From: Elmis aenea
Taxonomy: Eukaryota; Arthropoda; Insecta; Coleoptera; Elmidae
NCBI GenBank assembly: GCA_947652605.1
Contig: OX393579.1
Span: forward strand, 53,326,970 to 53,390,969
Direction: 5' to 3'
DNA length: 64,000 nucleotides
Positions 52,969 through 61,240 of this stretch are shown in pieces (the first letter of the stretch is position 1; every line of letters starts with the position of its first letter). A program made the translations under genes and the position numbers. The notes beneath the pieces are model-generated. The model did not search any database. It worked only from the letters and a program-made list of their open reading frames with translations, and was not told where the DNA came from.

Positions 52969-53072
52969 TAATATTATTTATGCAATAATAGGGGAGGCAT
53001 TTGTAAGAAATATTTTAAAGTGCTGTGTTGTAAGGTTTGTCCTATAATTTTCGTCTATGTAAAACAATTTTA
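52969..53072 (+). repeat. Inverted-repeat arm (left)
   Basis: About 104 bp, from TATTATTTATGCAATAATAGG through TTTGTCCTATAATTTTCGTC to TAAAACAATTTTA. The inverted mate is at 53983-54090 with few mismatches. Confidence 0.9.
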
Positions 53073-53982
53073 TGTATTTTAAATGTGTCTATGGTATCTA
53101 AAAAAATTTATGTTTCAATTAAAATGAATAATGACATAAATCAAAATAAAGCTACATATCCCACTCATCAATTAAATAATACTCTAAAGTACCTACAAGC
53201 ACGTGTTTTTTTAAATTTTGTTATAAGGACTTTTTGCTGATTTTTCATCACAGATGTACAATTTTAAATTTTAACTATACTTGTAAGTATTAAAGAATGT
53301 TCTTTGACTATGTTACAATATACACTATACAGGGTGATTGATTGGGACCGGTACTTAAAAATGTATGAAGAATTAAAAAGGGTATGGATCTGAAATTTTG
53401 GTTATGACCATAATGGCATCTGGTCTGTTTATTGAAAATATTTTCAAGATGGCGACACTTCCGGAAACACCAGAAGTTGACGTCTACTTTCTTATTTCAA
53501 ATACAATGGTTTTATTTTTTATTGCGTATTTGGTTGTAAAACGTTATTTTAGAGGGACTTTTATAAGCATTTCTTATACCTAAGTGCAGTCATTTTTTAG
53601 ATTTTTGCACTTTTTTGTACATTTTTTGATTTTCATCGTGATGCTTAATATTATTTAACACCGCCATTTTTGAAGAAAAAACGGATAAATTTAGACTATG
53701 CCTAGAAGAAACCTTGGAGTACATCCTGGAATTCTTGCAATCGATGCATTACTTACAGGGTGTCCAAAACTTAATTTCCTTTTAATAGGTACAACTTCAG
53801 ACCACTAAAACTCGTTTTTTTCAAATACAATGCCCAAACTATTTTTTCATTTTCTTACGAAAAATTACATTCTGCATCAATCTGTGTTAGCGTTTCCTAT
53901 ACCTATCTGCAACAATTTTCAAGTTATTAAGAATTTTTAGTAAATATAAGAGAAATTGCAACATTTTTAAATAAATAAAATT
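53073..53982. other. Spacer between inverted arms, AT-rich
   Basis: About 910 bp. It holds TATACAGGGTG at 53326 and ACAGGGTG at 53755, which match the termini of the fold-back element further right and may be ends of decayed relatives. No gene is recognised; the 61-codon frame at 53398 has no supporting motif. Confidence 0.5.
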
Positions 53983-54090
53983 TAAAATTGTTTTACATAG
54001 ACGAAAATTATAGGACAAACATTGTTACAACACAGCACTTTAAAATATTTCTTACAAATGCCCCCCCTATTATTGCATAAATAATATAAT
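53983..54090 (-). repeat. Inverted-repeat arm (right)
   Basis: Reverse complement of 52969-53072. It directly abuts the RTE reverse-transcriptase fragment. Confidence 0.9.
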
Positions 54091-54092
54091 GT

Positions 54093-54383
54093 TAAGTTAA
54101 ATGTGGTTGGGGATAGCGAGTCCCCTTGTTTTACACTTTACTTTAAAGGATTCCGTTGTTAGTCCTCACTTTTGCAGTTGTGTTATTTAGGGTCATTTCT
54201 AGCAATGGTATTAGTTTCCCAGGTATTCATTCCTAATATTTCCAGTTCTCTTAGCGATTCTTTTCTGTTAACTGAATCAAAAGCAGTTTTAAAGTCTATA
54301 AAAGCTACATGTATCTCTTTATTATGTTCCCACATTTTTTGGAGTATTTGTTCTAATGTGTGTATAGCATCTATAGTGGACAT
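54093..54383 (-). pseudogene. RTE-like reverse-transcriptase fragment (inverted)
   Basis: On the minus strand STIDAIHTLEQILQKMWEHN then HVAFIDFKTAFDSVNR form RTE reverse-transcriptase motif A with its catalytic aspartate. After decay and at least one frameshift, QGDSLSPTTFNL (motif B) is readable at 54128-54093. Motif C is not reached. Together with the plus-strand C-terminal piece that starts about 50 bp to the right, it looks like a second LINE copy with a 5' inversion and about 200 residues missing between the two pieces. Confidence 0.85.
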
Positions 54384-54429
54384 GATACAATTATAAATAT
54401 GTAGGAGTAGGTGATATAAAAAAGAGAGG

Positions 54430-54581
54430 AGTCGCATCAACTAGGATGGCTGGGACATAAATTACGCATGCCAGAAAAATAGGACGCGAAAACGGGATGT
54501 AAAAAGAAGATCGAGACAAAAATTAATAGAAGACCAAGTACAAAATGGGAAAACGAAAGAAGATAAAGGAGTGGGCTGGAC
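54430..54581 (+). pseudogene. RTE-like LINE C-terminal fragment, interrupted by a DNA transposon
   Basis: HQLGWLGHKLRMPEK then INRRPSTKWENERR match the C-terminal region of RTE proteins and of the copy at 62932-63195 (KIGWQMQMEGKINRGRSRIKWKK). It has internal stops. The sequence continues at 56247 after removing the transposon at 54586-56246. Confidence 0.8.
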
Positions 54582-54585
54582 AGAT

Positions 54586-54621
54586 CGTCGCCTTAGAGTT
54601 GTTTTGTTCCATACGCCATTT
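54586..54621 (+). repeat. Left terminal inverted repeat of the AGAT-flanked transposon
   Basis: Begins CGTCGCCTTAGAGTTG and ends CCATACGCCATTT. It matches the right end in inverted orientation at 34 of 36 positions. Confidence 0.9.
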
Positions 54622-54994
54622 AGTTAGTTTTGAGTAAATCGACTTTAAAGTTTCTGTTTTTATTACTCTGTTATTAAAAATATTTATGCGTTTAATTTTT
54701 CTGAAAGAACTTGAAAGTAATATAGTATCTAATTAATGAATTCGAAATTATTAAATTTTAATAAAATTTTGAGTTACTGCCAATTTGAAAATGGATATGG
54801 AACAATCTCCTAAGCTGCTTAGCACATTTTTGTAGAAGTTTGTTCCATGTGCATGGTATTTTTATAGTTTTTAAATGAAAAGTTGATTTTATTTAAATAA
54901 AATAATTTAAATAAGTATAACCAAATGGTTAGTAAAAATTTTACCAAAATTTGGCTTTGATTTGTTTTTACGAAATGTCAAATTATGTAAAATG

Positions 54995-55515
54995 CAATTA
55001 TAAAACATATTTTATTTAAACTGTAAAATAAACATTTTAACAATCTCGTTACAAAATGCCGTCAAACAAATAGTATAAAAACAAGTAAATTAATTTGCTT
55101 ATGTATTATGTAAACTGAACACAATTATTTAAAAAAAATTAAACTTTAACATAAACCTTTTAACATTCTTGCAACAAAATGCCGTAAAAAATAATATAAA
55201 AACTGAAATATTATTCTAAACAAGTAAATTATTTTGGTTAAGTATTATGTAAACTGAACACAATTATTTAAACAAAAATAAAATTTTAACATAAACATTT
55301 TAAGATTCTCGTAAGAAAATGGCGTAAAACAATAATTCAAAAACTAAAATATTATTCTAAACAAGTAAATTAATTTGGTTATGTATTAATATGTAAATGA
55401 AACACAATTATTTAAAAAAAAAACTTTAACATAAACACTTTTTGTAACAAAATGTCGTAAGACAATAATATAAAAACTGAAATGTTATTTTAAACAAGTA
55501 AATTATTTTGGTTTT
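54995..55515 (+). repeat. Minisatellite inside the DNA transposon, 133-141 bp period, about 4 copies
   Basis: ACAAGTAAATTA recurs at 55081, 55220, 55361 and 55494. Each unit also carries AACTGAACACAATTATTTAA and a variant of ACAAAATGCCGTAA. Confidence 0.85.
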
Positions 55516-55819
55516 GCAACAAATTTGTGTTATGAACTGCTGTTCTTTTATATTCAGTGCATTTTGTAAATATAGTTTAAGTTCTATATTTTAGTGTCCC
55601 AAATCTCCAAATTCTTGTATTCTTGGAAATAATTTTGGGTATTCCAAGACCCTTTATTGTACATTGCAGGTACAGTTACCTTTCGGTAGCGTATACGACA
55701 AATTAATGGAAGCTTAATTAATTATGCTTTTCCTGTAATCTCTATAAATTAGGCTTGTACATAGTTTTAAGTATTCATTTTTCTAATTCTTCTAATTCAA
55801 TCCAGAGTCATTCTGATTT

Positions 55820-56245
55820 GAAACAAAGGTAACACTCATAACTTTGTCAATACCGAACGAATTTAATTTTAAATAATGTTGAAGGATATAAAACATTTTC
55901 TTCAACATATTCTTGATATTAATAAGTCAATATGCCCCAAAATGGCGTATGGCACAAAATAACTCTCAGGAGACGATATCATAACACAAGAATTGAGGTA
56001 ATTTTTCGGATATGGAACAAATAAAACGTAAAACGTGTAATGAATGGATATGGAACAAATAAACCCGCAATTTATCTTTAGATTTTTGGATATGGAACAA
56101 AGTTAACACTGAGAACTTTGTCAATACCGAACGAATTTAAATTTTAGTTATGTTGAAGGATATGGAAATTTTTTAACATAATTTTGGTATGAATAAGTCA
56201 GTTTGCCCCAAAATGGCGTATGGAACAAAATAACTCTCAGGCGAC
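55820..56245 (+). repeat. Direct duplication of the transposon's right end, offset 274 bp
   Basis: TAACACT...AACTTTGTCAATACCGAACGAATTTAA appears at 55830 and 56104. Both copies end with CCCCAAAATGGCGTATGG-ACAAAATAACTCTCAGG-GACGA, so the right terminus is effectively doubled, with a full inner terminal-repeat copy near 55936-55973. Confidence 0.88.
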
Positions 56246-56246
56246 G
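56211..56246 (-). repeat. Right terminal inverted repeat of the AGAT-flanked transposon
   Basis: Ends CTCTCAGGCGACG. It is the inverted match of 54586-54621. Confidence 0.9.
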
Positions 56247-56413
56247 AGATGTGCAATAGTTAGCCAACGATAGGGTGGAAGAACCAGGAAAACATACTTC
56301 GAAAGTTACAAGAGGGTCAGATTAAAAAGATCCAAACAAAATTTTAAAAAATAAGAGAAAGGTTCTTTACTGACTTTTGGCCGGGGGTCCCAAAGTTCTA
56401 GCTACGCTACTGG
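56247..56413 (+). pseudogene. RTE-like LINE tail, continuation after the DNA transposon
   Basis: GATGTGCAATAGTTAGCCAACGATAGGG continues the C-terminal tail as in the other two RTE pieces, decayed by stops. It ends with CTACGCTACTGG at 56402-56413, a motif whose inverse occurs at 61740-61751. Confidence 0.7.
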
Positions 56414-57015
56414 TTTGCGACGAGCATCAAGTGGTTTCACGAGACATAACACAAACACACAGTGTTAGTTGTCGCTGTTTAGTTCATTGTTGTGAATTTA
56501 AATCAACGGAGACGGGCGTAGCTTTTATATTCGCGGCGTCAGACGCGCAAACTCGAATTTGCGCGCCCAAATTATGGACGTCTAGCGTCTCGTTCAAGCG
56601 TCGTACACGTCCTACCGTCAGTTTACGGCAGACCACGTAACTCTGGATATGTGATAACAGAACCGAGATAACGGGCTCGTTATTTAATTTGACCGCGAAG
56701 TTTCACAATCATAACAAAGTGACACAATCGCTTAAAAAAAAAAACTTAGTCGATTCATATTCACAGGCGAAAAATAATAGTTACCTTAAACAAAGTGATT
56801 AAAAAACAAAACTTTATTAACACAAAGTGTTTAAAAACTTTTAGTGATGATGTGAATGAAAAATTATTGAATATGTGACACAGCCAAAAGAATTCTTGGA
56901 GCGTGAGCAAACTTAATTAAATTAATAGATATTAATCAAGAAATTAAAACGGATCTCGGGTGATAAGTTTCCGTTTTTCAATGAGTTTTAAGGTAATTTA
57001 GTTTTATAGGTAATC
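56414..57015. other. GC-richer then AT-rich non-coding stretch
   Basis: 56414-56640 is rich in CG dinucleotides (for example GCGGCGTCAGACGCGC and TTGCGCGCCC), unlike anything nearby. It could be a promoter or 5' untranslated region of a host gene, or another mobile-element remnant. The 87-codon open frame beginning at 56377 lacks any recognisable motif and starts inside LINE debris, so I do not call it. Confidence 0.35.
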
Positions 57016-57195
57016 ATGGAACACGTACCTAGCAACGCAGAAATGCATATATTAACAAAAACAGTAATAAAACGTGACGGTTTCAGTAAATTTAAAAAAT
57101 ATGGGTCAGTAGATTACCACGACCTTCCGTATTTTTTCCTAATAATGATTAATGCGTTTTGTTATATCATGAGCTACACGAATTTTATTTGTTGA
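57016..57195 (+). CDS. Possible small or first-exon ORF, 59 codons, unknown
   Basis: The ATG is in an acceptable context (AATCATGG) about 380 bp downstream of the CG-rich patch. The product is not recognised. Residues 1-30 are polar and basic with an IKRDG motif; the remainder is hydrophobic (YFFLIMINAFCYIM) and may be read-through of an intron after codon 30. It could be the first coding exon of a host gene running to the right, but no second exon was found before the fold-back element at 57670. A chance frame is equally likely. Confidence 0.2.
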   Translation: MEHVPSNAEMHILTKTVIKRDGFSKFKKYGSVDYHDLPYFFLIMINAFCYIMSYTNFIC

Positions 57196-57665
57196 TTTGC
57201 ATATTTTGTGCTATAAAGTTTATATTATAGTAAAACAATACGAATAATTATAAATGTTTTCTTTAAATGTATATTTTTCATGAACCAGTGACACTTGATA
57301 TAATTTTTGATAAATTGACGAAGAGGCATTACATTGATAGCTTGAAATTAAGTATAAATGAGGTACTCGTATGTTTTATTAATCTTTGTATGTAAATTTT
57401 GTGTATTTTTTTCCGAAACTTTTAAAATTGTTTATAATTGATGATCAGTAAAAGTTTTAGTTTAATTTTATTGCTTCAACGTCACTTAAAAATAGTTATA
57501 GCTTTTTAAATGTTGATAATTTAACTTTTATTATTCTCTTTGGAAATATTCAAAACTTCATTTCCATATTTTGAAATTATTATTTGATAAATGTTTGCAA
57601 TTTTGGGTAGTATATTGTATTTTGCGTATAAATATTTTTAAGCTTATTTAAAGAATTATTTATCT
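57196..57665. other. AT-rich stretch, nothing recognised
   Basis: Long runs of T and A and no recognisable coding sequence. Confidence 0.5.
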
Positions 57666-57669
57666 TATA

Positions 57670-58080
57670 CAGGGTGTCTCAGATTACATTTCCAGCATGG
57701 GGATCTCCCTTATTATGGGAGAAACAGGTTTGTTTAAATTAGATAAATTATTTCTTAGTATGAGAGAAGCTACAATCAATTTTTAAAAGTAAAAAATTCC
57801 TCGCACTTCAGATGTTATAGCAAAAAATATATCTTTAATCTTTCATAACTTCGTTGTCTTAATTATTAAATCAATTTCATGTGTAGCTTCGAAGATACTT
57901 TTTTATGTAGAATATAACTATTGCCTTTGATTTTTGTTATCACTTTTCATTTTTGAGATATTACCCTAACTTCAGTTTTTCTTATGGGCTGTCAAGTTGG
58001 CGTTGGAATGGTCCGATGTGATTTTTACCCCTCTTTCTAACGATATAATATGTTATATCTTTTTTTAAATAAATAATTCA
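57670..58080 (+). repeat. Left arm of the fold-back element
   Basis: Includes CAGCATGGGGATCTC and CTTCAGATGTTATAGC. It pairs with the two right-arm pieces; by eye roughly four in five bases pair, so the arms are old. Confidence 0.8.
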
Positions 58081-58494
58081 GGAACTGAAGAAAAACCGTA
58101 TTTTACCGATATTATTCTAATGGTAAGTTAGCTATCATGTTTCATAGCTAACTTAGAATTATATTGATAATATGCGTTTTTTCTTGATTTCCCAAGCTAT
58201 CTATTTAAATAGATACAACAAAAGATACATCATTAGAAAGAGGAGAAAAAAGCACCTTCACTATTGCAAAGCTAACTTGACTTTTTGCCATGTTTTATGG
58301 CTAACTTAGAATAATATTAGTAAAATAGATATATCGTAAAAAAGAGGAGAAAAAAGCGCATGTAAGTATTCCAAAGCGAACTTGACCGTTCAACTTGTAT
58401 CATGGCTATCTTAAAATAATATTAATAAAATACAAATTTTCTTGATTTTCTAAGCTATGTGCACTTATAGATATGACATGTGATAGATCGTTTG

Positions 58495-58749
58495 AAAGAG
58501 GGAAAAAGCACATGTAATTAGGTATTCCAAAGCCAACTTGACGGCCATAAGAAAAAAAAAAAAAGTTAGGAGTAATATCTCAAAAATAAAAAGTGATAAC
58601 AAAAATCTAAGATAATAGTTACATTCTACATTAAAAAGTGTCTCCAAAAGGTACAAATAAAATTGATTTAATGATTAAGATAAAAAAGTTATGAGAGAAA
58701 AATGAAATTCAACATTTTCATATTTTTTGCTATAACATCTGAAGTCGAC
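58495..58749 (-). repeat. Right arm of the fold-back element, inner piece
   Basis: Inverse of 57815-58080, ending at GTCGAC (58744-58749), where the family A insertion begins. Confidence 0.8.
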
Positions 58750-59422
58750 ATACATAAATTTTATGAAATATCGTTTTGGATTTATCGAAGTTCGTAGGAA
58801 GGGAGTGATTTGTTTTATAGCAATGACACAATATTTTTATATCTGCAAATACTTTTGCAAAGCACGCAAAAACGGGTGGTTTTATTCTTCTAAAATTTAT
58901 ACCACATTTTGAGATACATTAGCTAAACTGAGGTAAAATAATTGTTATTTAAAAAATAGTCGAAGGCATGAGAAAATCATAAATAGCTTTTAATTTTTGA
59001 AATTACCGCGTGTTTTGTAATGCTAAACTTTTCTCAATGTATATGTCTTGAATTTTACATTTATTGAAAGATTATTTAAATTTATAAAGCACATATTTCT
59101 TAGTTTACCCTGAATGACGTTATTATCGCTAAACTTTAACTTTTTAAAATCATTTAAGATCAGCTGTTATCGTTGAAAGAATGTAAACATGCTTAAAATA
59201 CGAATGCAAGACGCTGTTTGTCTCTTTTTAACACTTGGTTGTAACAGTCGCATATGTCGTAGCTTTCTCGTCACCTCCTTTATGTGCTCCTGATACAATA
59301 TATAAGTAGAAAATGTCACCAACAGAGGTCGCAGCTTACACGATTTTAGAATTTATAATAATTATTATAAATGTGTGCACGCAAAAACGGGTGGTTTTAT
59401 TTTTCTCAAATTTTTACCACAT
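58750..59422 (+). repeat. Unclassified dispersed repeat, family A copy 2
   Basis: Inserted in the right arm, with GTCGAC duplicated at 58744-58749 and 59423-59428. From 58925 it parallels 46166-46744. GCACGCAAAAACGGGTGGTTTTATT occurs twice, at 58863 and 59375, so the copy is a partial tandem: the end of one unit, then a complete unit of about 512 bp. It lacks the 80-bp segment of copy 1. It preserves, without interruption, the target site into which the twin-primed LINE jumped. Confidence 0.8.
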
Positions 59423-59428
59423 GTCGAC

Positions 59429-59574
59429 AACTGAAACAAGAGGAATTTCGTACTTTTAAAATTGTGGCTCCTCTTATACTAAGGAATAATTCATCTAACT
59501 TAAACAAACCTGCAACTCTTATAGTAAGCGAGATCCCCATGCCCCATGCTGGAAATGTAATCTGGGGCACCCTG
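59429..59574 (-). repeat. Right arm of the fold-back element, terminal piece
   Basis: Inverse of 57670-57810, with an extra CATGGGG duplication near 59543-59549. The 75-codon open frame across this region is not a gene. Confidence 0.82.
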
Positions 59575-59578
59575 TATA

Positions 59579-59725
59579 ACACAAATAAGTTTAATTAAAA
59601 ATTACTTCTCTGTTCAGACGAGTCCCTTAAAAAATGCTAATATTTTGATACTTGTCAATAGTAATCGTATTTATTTTAATGTTTTAACCCAAAATTGTTT
59701 AAAAATGTGTACAAGAGATTATCTA
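59579..59725. other. Short AT-rich spacer
   Basis: Nothing recognised between the fold-back element and the LINE. Confidence 0.5.
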
Positions 59726-59736
59726 TAAAATAATTT
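59726..59736 (+). repeat. Target-site duplication of the second LINE, left
   Basis: TAAAATAATTT, repeated exactly at 61230-61240; the last T residues merge with the poly(T). Confidence 0.9.
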
Positions 59737-61229
59737 TTTTTTTTTTTTTTTTTAATAATTTCAAGTACTTTACAATCTGTTCTTAACTGAACAATAAGTA
59801 AATGTTTTTAACAGGTGAAATGTAGGTGAAAAGAAAAGAAAAATGTCATGTAGAGAATTCTCCATTGAGTATTCTCTTTACGCTAAGCTAAAATTTTTAA
59901 AAATAGAACATAAAACTGTACAGTCAGTTCGTTTCAAGTAAACCTTGTAGGGAGATCTGCCGGTCTATATCTTTTGAGTCGCCGCACTTCACCGGCACTC
60001 ACTATTAAATTTCTTGCTAGTTTATTTGGATGCACTTCAATTCTGTTTTGATATTTAAGGTAAAGGTTTTTGATTTCTTCATGCACTGAGTTTAATTGAA
60101 GGTCGCGTTGTATTACGAAATTTGGTACATACCTGGGGGCATCAGCAATGATTCGTAAAGCTTTATTTTGGAATCTTTGGATGATTTCAATATTTGACGT
60201 ACTAGCACTTCCCCATAGCTGGATGCCATAGGTCCAAATAGGTTTCAATATGGCTTTGTATATGAGGAGCTTGCTTTCTATAGACAATTGTGATTTTCGT
60301 CCTATCATCCAGTTGAGTTGGTAAAGTTTGATGCCAAGCTGCTTCCTCTTGGCCCATATGTGTTTGCGCCATGTCAGTCTCCTGTCAATGTGCATACCCA
60401 GGTATTTGGCTTCGCATGCCTGAGGAAGTTGACGATCATTTAGTGTTACTGTCGGGCAGGTCTCTCTCCTAAGAGTAAATGTGACATGTGTTGATTTAGT
60501 TTCGTTTGCCTTAACTCGCCATTTTTTCAACCAGGACTGTATTTTGTTTAAGTGATGTTGTAGATTTTTAGAGGCAGTGATAGGATCCACATGGGATGCC
60601 AAGATAGCTGTGTCATCCGCAAACGTGGCCACTGTAGTTAGACGAGTGGTTGGCAGATCAGCAGTATATATTAAGTATAGCGTTGGTCCCAACACACTAC
60701 CTTGTGGTACGCCGGAGTTGATAGGGTACAAATCAGTATATTCGTCTTGGTGTTTAACTAAGAAGTGCCTATTTTTGAGGTAGGAATTTAAGATTTGGTA
60801 AAAATGGCATGGAATGTTCTTTTTTAGTTTGTAGCGCAATCCGTCATGCCATACCCTGTCAAAAGCCTGACTAATGTCTAGGAAGGCAGCAGAGCAATAT
60901 CTTTTGCCTTCCAGATCATTGTTTATCTTTTTGACCACTCTGTGTACTTGTTCAACCGTAGCGTGCTGATTCCTGAAACCGAATTGGTGATTTGGGATGA
61001 GTTCTCTTAGCAATGGTTTGAGACGTGTTAGAAAAAGTTTTTCGAAGACCTTGGATAAAATTGGTAGTAGACTGATAGGTCTGTAAGATGTCACTTCGTG
61101 TAACGGTTTCCCTGGTTTAGGCAAGAGAATAATCTGGGCCACTTTCCATTGATTTGGGAAGTATCCTATCCTGAGAACTGCATTAAAGATTTGTGTAATA
61201 CATTTTAGGCATTTATCTGTGGCTTCTTC
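59737..61229 (-). mobile_element. Jockey-like LINE, 5'-truncated, about 1.49 kb
   Basis: Minus-strand insertion with a poly(A) tail (20 T at 59734-59753), a 3' UTR of about 180 bp, and an open ORF2 fragment that is cut at the target-site duplication. The 11-bp duplication TAAAATAATTT brackets it precisely. It is a simple truncation, in contrast to the inverted copy at 46749-50950. The two copies are clearly related but differ at many residues, so they belong to different subfamilies. Confidence 0.93.
59934..61229 (-). CDS. LINE ORF2 fragment: reverse transcriptase and C-terminal region, 431 residues, no stop
   Basis: Open from the first element base (EEATDKCLK) to a TAA at 59934. No true start exists because the 5' part, including the apurinic-type endonuclease and N-terminal reverse transcriptase, is missing. 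Landmarks counted from residue 1 at 61229: QWKVAQIILLPKPGK near 26, SYRPISLLPILSKVFEK at 48, motif A FLDISQAFD with catalytic Asp118, motif B SGVPQGSVLGPTLY at 172, and motif C TFADDTAIL with Asp205 and Asp206. KYLGMHIDRRLTWRKHI and LWGSASTSN follow, and it ends RRLKRYRPADLPTRFT. All catalytic residues of the palm are retained and there is no frameshift, which points to a young insertion. The N-terminal fingers are incomplete, so activity is unlikely. The 68-codon plus-strand frame opposite is a shadow. Confidence 0.93.
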   Translation of the reverse strand, partial: EEATDKCLKCITQIFNAVLRIGYFPNQWKVAQIILLPKPGKPLHEVTSYRPISLLPILSKVFEKLFLTRLKPLLRELIPNHQFGFRNQHATVEQVHRVVKKINNDLEGKRYCSAAFLDISQAFDRVWHDGLRYKLKKNIPCHFYQILNSYLKNRHFLVKHQDEYTDLYPINSGVPQGSVLGPTLYLIYTADLPTTRLTTVATFADDTAILASHVDPITASKNLQHHLNKIQSWLKKWRVKANETKSTHVTFTLRRETCPTVTLNDRQLPQACEAKYLGMHIDRRLTWRKHIWAKRKQLGIKLYQLNWMIGRKSQLSIESKLLIYKAILKPIWTYGIQLWGSASTSNIEIIQRFQNKALRIIADAPRYVPNFVIQRDLQLNSVHEEIKNLYLKYQNRIEVHPNKLARNLIVSAGEVRRLKRYRPADLPTRFT

Positions 61230-61240
61230 TAAAATAATTT
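61230..61240 (+). repeat. Target-site duplication of the second LINE, right
   Basis: TAAAATAATTT, identical to 59726-59736. Confidence 0.9.

Larger units (their letters stand above)
54586..56246. mobile_element. Non-autonomous DNA transposon, 1661 bp, 36-bp TIRs, AGAT duplication
   Basis: The ends are inverted repeats starting CGTCGCCT (54586-54621 and 56211-56246) with two mismatches in 36 positions. AGAT is duplicated at 54582-54585 and 56247-56250. Removing the element with one AGAT gives a continuous RTE tail aligned without gap to the related tails at 52071 and 62940, which fixes the boundaries. The interior is AT-rich, without a transposase, and contains a minisatellite (54995-55515), a 274-bp partial duplication (55820-56245) and repeated GGATATGGAACAA motifs. 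A 4-bp duplication occurs in Sola-like, Ginger-like, Chapaev-like and piggyBac elements; the ends do not identify which, and the target is not TTAA. Confidence 0.88.
57670..59574. mobile_element. Fold-back DNA element with CAGGGTG ends, carrying an inserted repeat
   Basis: The termini are CAGGGTGTCTCAGATTACAT on the left and the inverted equivalent on the right, flanked on both sides by TATA (57666-57669 and 59575-59578). Inverted homology continues inward for several hundred bases: 57670-57810 pairs with 59430-59574, and 57815-58080 with 58495-58748. The two right-arm pieces are separated by the 673-bp family A insertion. The centre (58080-58495) has three diverged units around CAAAG(C)TAACTTGAC. 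No transposase is present. Without the inserted repeat the element is about 1.23 kb, mostly hairpin. It resembles a MITE or fold-back element; the superfamily is not determined. Confidence 0.82.

Noticed and set aside
52844..53240. Three small open frames (60-70 codons) in AT-rich DNA
   Set aside because: No motif, they overlap an inverted-repeat arm, and the length is within chance expectation.
54586..56246. Helitron or piggyBac assignment for the AGAT-flanked element
   Set aside because: Helitrons lack terminal inverted repeats and target duplications; piggyBac requires TTAA and CCC-type ends.
56377..56640. 87-codon plus-strand frame
   Set aside because: Starts inside an RTE tail, has no recognisable motif, and its openness is explained by high CG content lowering stop frequency.
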